The translations under genes and the position numbers were made by a program. A stretch of DNA of 64,000 nt from Bin55 sp965199895 (GTDB lineage Bacteria > Pseudomonadota > Gammaproteobacteria > Pseudomonadales > Azotimanducaceae). Of the stretch, positions 53,268-62,599 are shown one piece after another (the stretch's first letter is position 1; each line of letters opens with the position of its first letter). The notes under the pieces are model-generated. The model was not told where the DNA came from, made no database searches, and worked only from the letters and a program-made list of their open reading frames with translations. The DNA lies in assembly GCA_965199895.1 (NCBI GenBank), contig CBDATJ010000002.1:116395-180394 (forward strand), in the 5' to 3' direction.

Positions 53268-55480
53268 GTGACTGAACAAACGCATCAAAAGCTCCCCCCT
53301 CAAGCTCGTGCTCGGTCGTTTGTCGATCAGTTCACGAAGAATATTGTTCGCACGGGTGGGATTGCGGTTATTGGAGCTATCGTCCTCATCATGGGGTACT
53401 TTGTCTGGGTCGTTGTGCCTATGTTTCTTCCCTCTTCTGTTTCTGTCAGTCGATCCCATGAGTCTGAAAACACTCTCATCGACGTGCTGAATGTTTCTTC
53501 CGATGATCGATTTGAAATTCTCTCCTATGTTCGCGCTAATGGAACAATAGAGTTTCGTAATGCCGCAACCTTTGAGGTGGTCGAAACCCAAATCATCATC
53601 GATAAACGAATGGTTGTCGTGAAACCTCTCTACCCTCTTGCTGATGCTTTCGTTGGACGCACCATTGACGATGAATTAGTTTTCTTCAGGGTTACCCACG
53701 AAGTTCGGTTTGATCAAGAGGTGCGAAGAGTCGAAAATCAATTGCAAGTCTTGTACGACGAATCGATGATCTCCATCGAAGAATCACTGGACTTTGATGT
53801 ATACCGTAGCGCAGACAAGATGCGCGTTGCTAGCATTCGACCGGGGGGACACATCCTGGTTCAAGAGTATTCCGACATTGATGACTATTTTGAGTTGGAA
53901 AAGCCTCGGGAGTTGGAGATAGATTCATGGGGGCGCAACGAAGCAAACATTGAACTGATTTTTGGACCGCGTGGACGGTGGATTTACGAAATCGATCAAA
54001 CAACCGGTGACTATCGTCTCCTGAATGTTGCTTCCATTAGACGACACAGTATGGAACAAGAAGGTACGTTCGACATCACCGACGGTTCCTTTGCACTGAT
54101 TCACCCCGTTCTGGGACGATACTCATTTCTAGTCGCTGATGATCAAGGGATTCTTAACCATTGGATATTAGGCCCAGTGGGTGAAACCCAGGGTCTCACG
54201 AATATTCGTACCTTCCGTTATGACGAACCGATAGTTGAAGTGGTTGCAGAGCATCGACGAAAGGGATTTTTTTGCCATCGATGCAACGGGTCAAGGGCAT
54301 CTTGGTTATACCACCTCAGCTCGCAAGCTTGCACAAGTTCCTCTTGGAATCGTACCTCACCTCGTAGCGTTTTCCCCACGTGCTGATCGGATTATTGCAA
54401 TTCACGAAGATCAGGTGGATGTGTTCAAAGTGTCGAATCAACACCCTGAAATTTCTTGGTCAACACTCTGGGGGAGAGTTTGGTACGAAGGATATGAAAA
54501 ACCTGTCTACAGTTGGCAGAGTTCGTCAGCTGATACTGACTTTGAACCCAAGTTCTCCCTTGCTCCACTGCTTTTTGGTTCGATAAAAGCAGCGTGTTAT
54601 GCAATGCTGGTCGCAACTCCTTTAGCCATTATGGGGGCAATCTATACCGCAGTGTTCATGGCTCCAAGTATGCGCAAGATCATTAAGCCAGGGATTGAAA
54701 TTATGGCTGCACTACCTACTGTAATATTGGGATTTTTGGCGGGGCTTTGGTTAGCACCCATTATCGAAGAAAACCTCACTGCGGTGATGTTGTTGATCAT
54801 CATCCCGCCCGTTGGGGGTATGGGTATTCGCATATTGTACAACGCTATTACCCAACCGAATCACTGCAAGATTTGAAGGATGGTTCGGTGCACTGACCGT
54901 ACCGGTGATCATTCTGTTGGCTTATCTCACACTCGCTAACGACGAGTTCCTGTCTAACCTGATCTTTGGGATGGATGCGAGAATTTGGTTCTATGAGAAA
55001 GCGGGTATCGAATACGACCAACGAAACGCTCTCATCATTGGAATTGCCATGGGAATGGCTGTGATCCCAACAATATTCTCTATTTCTGAAGATGCGATCT
55101 ACGGTGTACCCCAACACCTAGTACACGGTTCACTCGCTCTTGGTGCAACACGATGGCAAACATTGGTACGGGTCGTCCTACTCACCGCAAGTCCAGGTAT
55201 TTTTTCTGCTGTGATGATTGGAATGGGACGCGCGGTAGGTGAAACCATGATCGTGCTTATGGCTACCGGAAACACCCCTATCATGGATTTCAACTTATTC
55301 CAGGGTATGCGTACTTTTGCCGCAAATATCGCAGTTGAAATGCCTGAATCTGAAGTCGGATCGACTCACTTTCGCATTCTGTTCTTCACCGCATTTGTAC
55401 TTTTTGCAATCACTTTTGTGTTCAACACCATAGCTGAGGTGGTACGCCAACGACTGAGATCTCGATATGGAAACCTCTGA
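53268..55480 (+). CDS. pstC: Phosphate ABC transporter permease PstC, large form, with two apparent frameshifts
   Basis: Three overlapping pieces in successive frames (53268-54386, 54235-54876, 54812-55480) together give a full PstC of about 736 residues. The first break is at a run of seven T (54267-54273). Removing one T joins EHRRKGFF to AIDATGQGHLGY. The second is at five G (54814-54818). Removing one joins IIPPVG to VWVFAYCTTLLPNR. The N-terminal anchor is followed by a large periplasmic region, then the permease with the EAA loop GSLALGATRWQTLVRVVLL and GRAVGETMIVLMATGNTP. Large PstC forms of about 700-750 residues are known in marine and pseudomonad species. Both indels add one base in a homopolymer, so an assembly error is more likely than a true pseudogene. 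Start is GTG. Confidence 0.85.
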
Positions 55481-57167
55481 ACGACTACCACTCGAACATC
55501 AGTCGCTTTTCCGCAAGCGTCAATCTTTCTCTAATTGGTTTAAGTCTGGTGATCCCTGGATTTGGCTGACAGCGACCTCAGTGGGAACTTCTATCATTGC
55601 AGTACTTGGGTTGATCGGTCTGATAGCAGTCAAGGGTTTAGCTCACTTTTGGCCATCAGATGTGGTTTCACTCTCGTTTGAAAGCGAAATAGGTATCCAA
55701 GATATCGCTGGGGAAATCGTCCAAAAAGAAAGAGTTTCACTTGATCAGTACAAAGAATCCTCACTCCGACCTGTAGATCCTGACCTTCAGTCAATTGAAC
55801 GCTGGATGATCAAATCGGGTAACCGAAAAGTACATGCACCAGACTTTCGATGGATTTACTTTCACGAAATTCAAACACAAGAAAATTTGAAAGACATGAT
55901 CGTGTTCGAGCGATTGGAATGGGGAAACGCTTACGGTACGATCCTGGAGATACGAGAGCTAGGTGAAGTGGTTTCTACAGACAACCTATGGCACGATCTT
56001 CGCTCAAGAATCAAACGAGTAAAAGAACTCCGACACGAAGCTAAATTGATTCAAAACGGTGCAATTGACCGAATCAATTACCAACTTGAAAAGTTGCGCC
56101 TGGAACAAAGACGAAGAGAGTTGCGGGGCAATCTAAATGTCAGCGATATTGAAGAAGAACGGACCCAGTTAACCGCCGAATATTCAAACTACGAAGCAGA
56201 ACTTGAAACTGTCTACACTCAATTAAAACGAGACGAGGTAGTTATTCAGGTTTCAGGCAACCGAGAATCGGTGATCCCTTTTAGTAACATCGTTCGAGCT
56301 TGGCAACCCAACTCCATGTCCTGGTTCGGCAAATTCGGACATTACTGTAGCAGTATCTGGAGTTTCTTGACTGAGGGTTCGAGAGAAGCTAATACTGAAG
56401 GTGGGGTATTCCCCGCTCTGTTTGGTACTGTGTTGATGGTGCTACTCATGTCGGTCTTGGTTACTCCATTTGGTGTCGTAGCCGCCCTCTATCTTCGGGA
56501 ATATGCACGCCAAGGTGTGTTTGTCAAACTCATTCGTATTGCAGTGAACAACCTGGCGGGAGTACCGTCCATTGTATATGGAGTATTTGGTCTGGGGTTT
56601 TTCGTTTATCTCGTTGGTGGAACCATCGACGACATCTTTTTCCAGGCTGCACAACCTGCACCGACCTTTGGAACGCCAGGTTTGATATGGGCATCGCTTA
56701 CACTTGCTTTGCTAACTGTACCCGTGGTCATCGTGTCTACTGAAGAAGGTCTTACACGCATTCCTAAAGCACTTCGAGAAGGAAGTCTTGCATTGGGTGC
56801 GACGAAGGCAGAAACTCTGTTCAAAGTCGTTTTACCCATGGCGAGTCCCTCCATACTCACGGGGGTTATCTTGGCGATTGCGCGTGCTGCGGGAGAAGTT
56901 GCACCTCTGATGTTGGTTGGTGTAGTCAAACTCGCACCGACATTACCCATAGATGGAAACTTCCCATTCCTACATCTTGACCGTAAATTCATGCACCTCG
57001 GATTTCATATATATGATGTTGGATTTCAGAGCCCGAACGTAGATGCTGCGCGACCATTAGTGTTTGCAACCGCACTCCTGTTGGTGATCATCATCATCGT
57101 GCTCAATCTCACTGCAATCACACTTAGGAATAGACTAGAAGCCCTTTATAGAGAGGCTATGCAATAG
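55467..57167 (+). CDS. pstA: Phosphate ABC transporter permease PstA, large form
   Basis: The second membrane subunit of the phosphate importer. The 566-residue protein has an N-terminal anchor (residues about 34-54), a 200-residue soluble insert with a coiled coil (INYQLEKLRLEQRRRELRGN), and the permease domain from about residue 310. The latter contains PFGVVAALYLREYAR, NNLAGVPSIVYGVFGLGFF and the EAA loop REGSLALGATKAETLFKVVLPMASP. It matches the large PstA that accompanies large PstC. The ATG overlaps the pstC end by 14 bases. The frame is intact. Confidence 0.95.
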   Translation: METSERLPLEHQSLFRKRQSFSNWFKSGDPWIWLTATSVGTSIIAVLGLIGLIAVKGLAHFWPSDVVSLSFESEIGIQDIAGEIVQKERVSLDQYKESSLRPVDPDLQSIERWMIKSGNRKVHAPDFRWIYFHEIQTQENLKDMIVFERLEWGNAYGTILEIRELGEVVSTDNLWHDLRSRIKRVKELRHEAKLIQNGAIDRINYQLEKLRLEQRRRELRGNLNVSDIEEERTQLTAEYSNYEAELETVYTQLKRDEVVIQVSGNRESVIPFSNIVRAWQPNSMSWFGKFGHYCSSIWSFLTEGSREANTEGGVFPALFGTVLMVLLMSVLVTPFGVVAALYLREYARQGVFVKLIRIAVNNLAGVPSIVYGVFGLGFFVYLVGGTIDDIFFQAAQPAPTFGTPGLIWASLTLALLTVPVVIVSTEEGLTRIPKALREGSLALGATKAETLFKVVLPMASPSILTGVILAIARAAGEVAPLMLVGVVKLAPTLPIDGNFPFLHLDRKFMHLGFHIYDVGFQSPNVDAARPLVFATALLLVIIIIVLNLTAITLRNRLEALYREAMQ

Positions 57168-58037
57168 ATGAAAGAGAACGCAACTGCTGAAGCTTCGACT
57201 CACACAATCGTTGATGGTGTCAAGTTAACTTCAACGTTGATCGGAACAACCGATACCAGTAATCCTGGTGAAGTCCCTCAAAGTGAGATTTGCTTGAAGG
57301 TAGAGAATCTGTGCCTGTCCTATGGAAATAAACCTTCCCTCTTGGACATCAACATGCAGATTCCCAGACGCAAAGTCACGGCACTGATCGGACCATCTGG
57401 GTGCGGAAAGTCGACACTGATCCGTTGCTTTAACCGTATGAACGACTTGATTGATAGTGTGAGTATCTCCGGTCGAATCGAACTCAATGGACTTGAAATC
57501 CATGAAAAAGAAGTCGATGTCGCACAATTACGTCGACAAGTCGGGATGGTCTTCCAGAGACCTAACCCATTCCCGAAATCCGCCTATGAAAACGTAGCCT
57601 ATGGGCTCAGACTAAGCGGCAAGGTACCAAAGTCAGAACTAGATGATCGAGTTGAGTGGGCCCTTAAGAGCGCAGCACTCTGGGATGAAGTCAAGACTCG
57701 ACTCAACGAATCTGCTTTAGGTCTCTCAGGTGGACAACAACAGCGTTTAGTGATTGCACGAGCCATTGCAGTTCATCCCAGTGTACTATTGCTTGATGAA
57801 CCAGCGTCTGCTCTAGACCCTATCTCTACTCTAAAGATTGAGGAACTCATCGCGGAACTCAAAGATCAGTACACCATTGTGGTTGTGACCCACAATATGC
57901 AACAAGCAGCACGAGTGTCCGACTATACTGCCTTTTTGTATCTAGGTGAACTAGTCGAGTATGATAGTACACTGTCTATATTTACTAATCCAAAAGAGAG
58001 TAAAACCGAAGACTACGTCTCTGGTCGCTACGGCTAG
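57168..58037 (+). CDS. pstB: Phosphate ABC transporter ATP-binding protein PstB
   Basis: PstB is the ATPase of the phosphate importer. The 289-residue protein has Walker A GPSGCGKS near residue 75, the Q-loop region GMVFQRPNPFPKS, signature LSGGQQQRLVIARAIA, Walker B LLLDEPASALDP and the His switch VVVTHNMQQAARVSD. About 30 extra N-terminal residues precede the core. The ATG follows the pstA stop directly. Confidence 0.97.
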   Translation: MKENATAEASTHTIVDGVKLTSTLIGTTDTSNPGEVPQSEICLKVENLCLSYGNKPSLLDINMQIPRRKVTALIGPSGCGKSTLIRCFNRMNDLIDSVSISGRIELNGLEIHEKEVDVAQLRRQVGMVFQRPNPFPKSAYENVAYGLRLSGKVPKSELDDRVEWALKSAALWDEVKTRLNESALGLSGGQQQRLVIARAIAVHPSVLLLDEPASALDPISTLKIEELIAELKDQYTIVVVTHNMQQAARVSDYTAFLYLGELVEYDSTLSIFTNPKESKTEDYVSGRYG

Positions 58038-58066
58038 ATCGAACGTTGGTGATGGTTAATTAGATA

Positions 58067-58738
58067 ATGCAAAAGCATATCTCTGGGGCTTTTGAAACCG
58101 AGCTAGATGATCTAAGAACAACGTTCACCACCCTAGGTGGACTTGCTGAACAGCAAGTGAATAACTCGATGAACGCATTTTTGAATAACGATGCGAAGTT
58201 GGCAGCGACCGTTAAGCAAGTCGAAGTTCAAATCAATCGATTGGCGATGGAACTTGACCAAAGAGCTGAAGCCGTTCTTGCACGTAGACAACCTGCTGCA
58301 ACTGACCTACGATTTATTGTTAGCATGCTGAAAAGCAGCACCGACTTGGAGCGTGTTGGTGATGAAGCAGAGAGAATTGCGAAGTTTGCGGATCGGCTAT
58401 TAGTGTATGACCAAAATCACCCCTCGCACAAAGAACTTGTCACACTGCATCAACTATCCTCTGCATCTCTGAGAAATGCCCTGGATTCTTTTGCTCGACT
58501 TGATGCAGAGACAGCTCTATCGACAATTGCGCAAGATCGAGTCATTGATGGTCTATACGACACGGTGGTCTCAAAATCAACTAAAGAGATGACCAAAATC
58601 CCCTCGAAATTACCAGATTATCTTGCTATAATTTGGGTCGCGCGTTCGTTGGAGCGCATTAGTGATCATGCCAAGAATATCAGCGAAACGGTCGTTTATC
58701 TGGTCCACGGCCAAATCGTCATTCACAACATGTTCTAA
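58067..58738 (+). CDS. phoU: Phosphate-specific transport accessory protein PhoU
   Basis: PhoU mediates repression of the Pho regulon when phosphate is available, linking PstB to PhoR, and affects phosphate flux. The 223-residue, all-helical protein carries the two PhoU repeats with E/DxxxD metal motifs: SSTDLERVGDEAERIAKFAD and ARSLERISDHAKNISETVVYLV. It lies 29 bases after pstB. A palindrome follows its stop. Confidence 0.96.
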   Translation: MQKHISGAFETELDDLRTTFTTLGGLAEQQVNNSMNAFLNNDAKLAATVKQVEVQINRLAMELDQRAEAVLARRQPAATDLRFIVSMLKSSTDLERVGDEAERIAKFADRLLVYDQNHPSHKELVTLHQLSSASLRNALDSFARLDAETALSTIAQDRVIDGLYDTVVSKSTKEMTKIPSKLPDYLAIIWVARSLERISDHAKNISETVVYLVHGQIVIHNMF

Positions 58739-58739
58739 C

Positions 58740-58756
58740 CTGTGCTTTAAGCACAG
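58740..58756 (+). terminator. Palindrome after phoU
   Basis: CTGTGCTT, one base, AAGCACAG directly follows the phoU stop. There is no T-run, so it is a weak terminator at best and could be an RNA-processing or attenuation hairpin before the receptor gene. Confidence 0.35.
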
Positions 58757-58794
58757 AACCAAGCACTCAAACCCATAGTCCACAAGGAGGATTT

Positions 58795-60516
58795 GTGATA
58801 CGGGCCATCCGGCACACCTACATTCTCGCCCTTTCAATCGCCATCTATTCGGTCTGTGTTAGCGCTTCGACCGAAGGTGAGGAGTCATCACAGTTTGAGG
58901 AGTCAATTGAAGAAGTACTGGTAGAAGGAGCGATATCCAAAGTACGGTATGTTTATCCCATCAGAGATTCAGAACTCTCCTCCAGTCCATTAGGTTTTCT
59001 CCAAGAATTCCCTAGCCTCGCTCTTGACAACAGCTTCGGACAAGTCCGCAGTCGTGGTGCTGAAGCGAATCATATAGGGATTCACATTGACGGCTACGAT
59101 ATAGGCGATCCTGTGACAGATTTTAATTTTGCAACGATGTCGTGTGCCGGAATTGATCTACTCACGTTTTCAGCAACTCCTAGTTCAGGTTCGATTGCGG
59201 GGGTTCTCAACATGCGGTCAAGTAACGAGAAACGTCGAAACATCAGTGTTTCCCACGGATCTGCAGGTCAACTGTTGCAGTTTGACTATGGTGATCAAGG
59301 TCATAACTTGACTATGTCCCATAGATACTGGGAAGGAATTGACGTTAGAGAAGATGGTGATATTGATGGAGTCCAAAATCAACTCGTACACTATCACTTC
59401 CGCTCTGGGAATTGGGAATCAACCATTCGCTATGCAGCCGTCGAGCAAGACTATGACAGAGGATTTGCAGAGATTGATCAGGGACTTGTAGGGATCACTG
59501 GTGAGCTTTTTGAACGTATCGAAATGCGGTTCTCTAACTCGTTCAATCGTGTTAGTTGGTATGAATCATTCAACAACAATACTGTAGGAACTCGTACCAA
59601 TCTGTGGTTTTCGATGCCCATTATTAAGTCAGGTGAAGTGAAAGTAGGCAAAACCTACGACGTTAACAAGTCGGAGGTACTGGGTGACCCCACTCGAAAA
59701 CCCATAGGAGTTACTCACGCTAAAGCTTCCTACGATAACTCTATGGGTAGCTTTTCATTGCGTGCTTCTATCAGTTACATTGATTCCTCTCAAGATGAAG
59801 CAGTGACCCCAACTAGCATGCATCTGAGTTGGAAAGTGTCACGTTTCATGAACTCGTTGGGTCAGTTGGTTGTCTTTACCGAGTTCGATCACCAAACAAT
59901 TTCCTTCCCCTCCATGGTTGATCGCTACGGTTGGGGGCAATCTTGGTTACCTAATCCCAATGTCAAACCAGAACGTGGAACAGGAATCAGTACGGGAATA
60001 AGAATCACCTCTTCGGACTACTCTATCCAATTAACTCGATTTTCGCTGAGACTCAGGGATAAGATTGCTTTTGGTCGAAACGTCAGTGAGAACGCCGATT
60101 ACGGCCGTAATCGAGGATTTGAATTGACTTGGAGTCAATTCTGGAAACCTGGATTGACTTCTAGTATGAGCTATAGCAACCTCGATTCTGAAGCACGCAA
60201 TACACCTAACGAGCCTTATCTTCGTACTCAACGTCGCCCGTCCAATCAGTTCAGTGGTCGTGTCACATATTCGGTTTCTCAACTGGATTCTGTCATAACT
60301 ATTCGTTGGGTAAACAAAGCGATTGATGCGTGTTGGCGAGGATGTATTACCCTGGATGCTTACTCAACCGTCGATCTTTCACTCTCCTATCAATGGACCG
60401 AAGCTCTGAACACTACCTTGAGTGTTTACAACGCAACAGATTCGGTGTATTCACACGCATTTGGTTACAACTCTCCGCCGAGACAGGCTTCAGTAGGTAT
60501 TCAGTGGAGGCTATAG
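58795..60516 (+). CDS. TonB-dependent outer-membrane receptor
   Basis: A 573-residue receptor with a signal peptide (ILALSIAIYSVCVSA), a probable TonB box (IEEVLVEGA near residue 40), a plug domain (VRSRGAEANHIGIHIDGYDIGDPV and SGSIAGVLNMRS) and a beta-barrel ending VGIQWRL, the usual terminal strand. It is short for the family (usually 650-900). AAGGAGG four bases before the GTG makes GTG the start. The position right after phoU suggests phosphate control and uptake of a phosphorus-containing compound, but this is inference. The substrate cannot be told. Confidence 0.88.
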   Translation: MIRAIRHTYILALSIAIYSVCVSASTEGEESSQFEESIEEVLVEGAISKVRYVYPIRDSELSSSPLGFLQEFPSLALDNSFGQVRSRGAEANHIGIHIDGYDIGDPVTDFNFATMSCAGIDLLTFSATPSSGSIAGVLNMRSSNEKRRNISVSHGSAGQLLQFDYGDQGHNLTMSHRYWEGIDVREDGDIDGVQNQLVHYHFRSGNWESTIRYAAVEQDYDRGFAEIDQGLVGITGELFERIEMRFSNSFNRVSWYESFNNNTVGTRTNLWFSMPIIKSGEVKVGKTYDVNKSEVLGDPTRKPIGVTHAKASYDNSMGSFSLRASISYIDSSQDEAVTPTSMHLSWKVSRFMNSLGQLVVFTEFDHQTISFPSMVDRYGWGQSWLPNPNVKPERGTGISTGIRITSSDYSIQLTRFSLRLRDKIAFGRNVSENADYGRNRGFELTWSQFWKPGLTSSMSYSNLDSEARNTPNEPYLRTQRRPSNQFSGRVTYSVSQLDSVITIRWVNKAIDACWRGCITLDAYSTVDLSLSYQWTEALNTTLSVYNATDSVYSHAFGYNSPPRQASVGIQWRL

Positions 60517-60735
60517 AGTGCAACGGTTAGTCCAGAATCTACCAAGTCCATTGGATATCAAGTTATTTGTGTCCACTAAACTGTATAGTTTGAGTCTAAA
60601 CTCCCTACTTTTTCCCAAAAGAGAACTTGGTAAATTGACAAACAAACTCTAGTACAATATTCCATGGAAGATTATGTAATTTATCTTAGTCCTAAAGAGC
60701 ACCTACTTATTAATCCAAAGTATCTTTGAGCAATA
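60517..60735. other. 219-base intergenic region before the haloperoxidase-like gene
   Basis: It contains TTGACA at about 60637, with a weak TATTCC 17 bases downstream, the best promoter candidate. I see no Pho box, so Pho control of the next gene may depend on readthrough or may be absent. Confidence 0.35.
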
Positions 60736-60941
60736 ATGACCAAGACTAGACTCAATAAACGTTGGCTCGTCGTCACAACCGCAACAGTGCCAATGTTGGT
60801 GTTCAGTGTTTTATTTGCACTTCTTGCTGGAGTAACCCATTCACAAGCTCCACAATCCCCTCCCAACTCTGCTTTAGTGACAACTGTAGGAACTCACCCA
60901 AAATCAACTTTGTTAAAGTAGACCCAATGGATTCTGGCTTA

Positions 60942-62400
60942 ACGCGTCGATATATGGCCAACCTCGATAATTTGACTGATTCCTATCGGATCGCTTCAGG
61001 GATTGCAGCTGCGGACATTGACGACGATGGAGACATTGATCTCTATGTTGTAGGTGGAGTCGACGATCCCAATGCGTTGTACATTAACAACGGACAAGGT
61101 TTCTTCACAGACTATGCAAGTGACTATGGCGTAGATCTCAACCATTGGGGCAGTGGTCCTTCATTCGGTGATATTGATGGCGATGGAGACCTGGATTTAT
61201 TTGTAGGTAGCATTGAGCACGAACCCGTCTATCTGTTCAAAAACCGTATTTCTGGCGAAGATGCCACAGGTGAATTTGAGAACGTCACCGTTGATGCTGG
61301 ATTTAGTCTACTTTCACCCAATACCATTTCATCAATTTTCGTCGACTACGACTTCGACGGACTCTTGGATGTCTTCCTAACTCACTGGGGCAGTTCACGA
61401 CATACTATCGAAGACCCAGAAACCCTGTGGAAAAACGAAGGCGACGGAGTGTTTCGTAATGTAAGTGTCATTTCAGGTTTACTCAATGGGCTGATAGAGC
61501 GAAATCAAGATTGGACGTTCACTCCCAGTCTTGCTGACATTGATGGAGACCATGATTTGGATCTGCTGATGGCAGCAGATTTTGGTACATCTCAAATCTT
61601 CAAAAACTACGGAAATAACTTTGTACTAGCTACAGATCGTCAGGTCATTACCGATCAAGCTGGAATGGGTAGTGCGGTGGGAGATTTTGACAACGATGGA
61701 GATTTCGACTGGTTTGTCACTTCCATCTACAACCTCAACTATGGTGGTACCTTATGGGGTAACCGACTCTACCAAACGACGGGCATGGCAATTTCGAGAT
61801 GTCACCGATGCAGCTGATGTGAGTGCTGGAGATTGGGCTGGGCGGCATGTACCAAGGATTTCGATCACGACGGTGATTTGGACATGTTTCACGTATCGGG
61901 GTGGAATACCTTCCCAGAGTTTAAGAATGTTCGTTCCCGGTTCCACCGAAACTTTGGTGACGGCAGGATTCGACGAAATCGCTCTCAGTATTGGCTTGGA
62001 CGATAAAGAACTAGGCCGAGGAGTGGCTTGTACTGACTTTGATGGGGACGGGGATATCGATATCGCGGTGGTTAACGTCTCCGAAAACCATTTGATCCCT
62101 ACCGAAACGAAACGACCAGAATAGGCAATTATCTCACCATCAAACTTAGAGGTTCAGATGGAAACTCTTATGGGATCGGTGCGAAAGTAGAGTTAACGAC
62201 TAGCAATGGAAAGCAAATTCGTCAACTGGGCGGATCCAACAATTTCGTTTCCCACAATCCATTAGAGGTCCATTTTGGACTGAATGATGCAACCACTGCA
62301 ACGGTAAAGGTTATCTGGCCTGACCAAACAGAGACTACCCAGACTTACGATGAAGTGAATCAAACGATAACTATTCATCAACCAGGAACTTCAGGACTAC
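60942..62400 (+). other. FG-GAP repeat and ASPIC/UnbV module of the large fusion
   Basis: This region encodes the repeats DIDDDGDIDLYVV, DIDGDGDLDLFVG, DYDFDGLLDVF, DIDGDHDLDLLM, DFDNDGDFDWFV, DFDHDGDLDMF (after one added G at about 61836) and DFDGDGDIDIAVVN. They resemble calcium-binding FG-GAP blades of a beta-propeller. The ASPIC/UnbV-like domain follows with the usual GIGAKVEL and GGSNNFVSHNPLEVHFGLND. Such modules occur on secreted proteins of marine bacteria. Confidence 0.75.
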
Positions 62401-62599
62401 GTTTAAACGTACAGTTTGGCGATGGTGATGGTCGATACAACGCTGGTGACACCATTGCCATCGAAGCTGACGAAGCTGACGAAGGTTACTATTTCAGTCA
62501 CTGGACTAGCAATGTTGGTGACTCCGCTTTTGGTGACCCCATTCTCGCTCAACTACTTATACGATGCCTTCAACTGTAGCAACCGTTACAGCCCATTAC

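Noticed and set aside
54235..54876. A separate 213-residue gene inside the pst operon
   Set aside because: It is the middle part of pstC in a second frame, connected on both sides by homopolymer shifts.
60762..61817. A 351-residue gene starting MARRHNRNS
   Set aside because: The first 45 or so residues are the signal-peptide frame read one base off; the true start is at 60736 with a frameshift near 60901.
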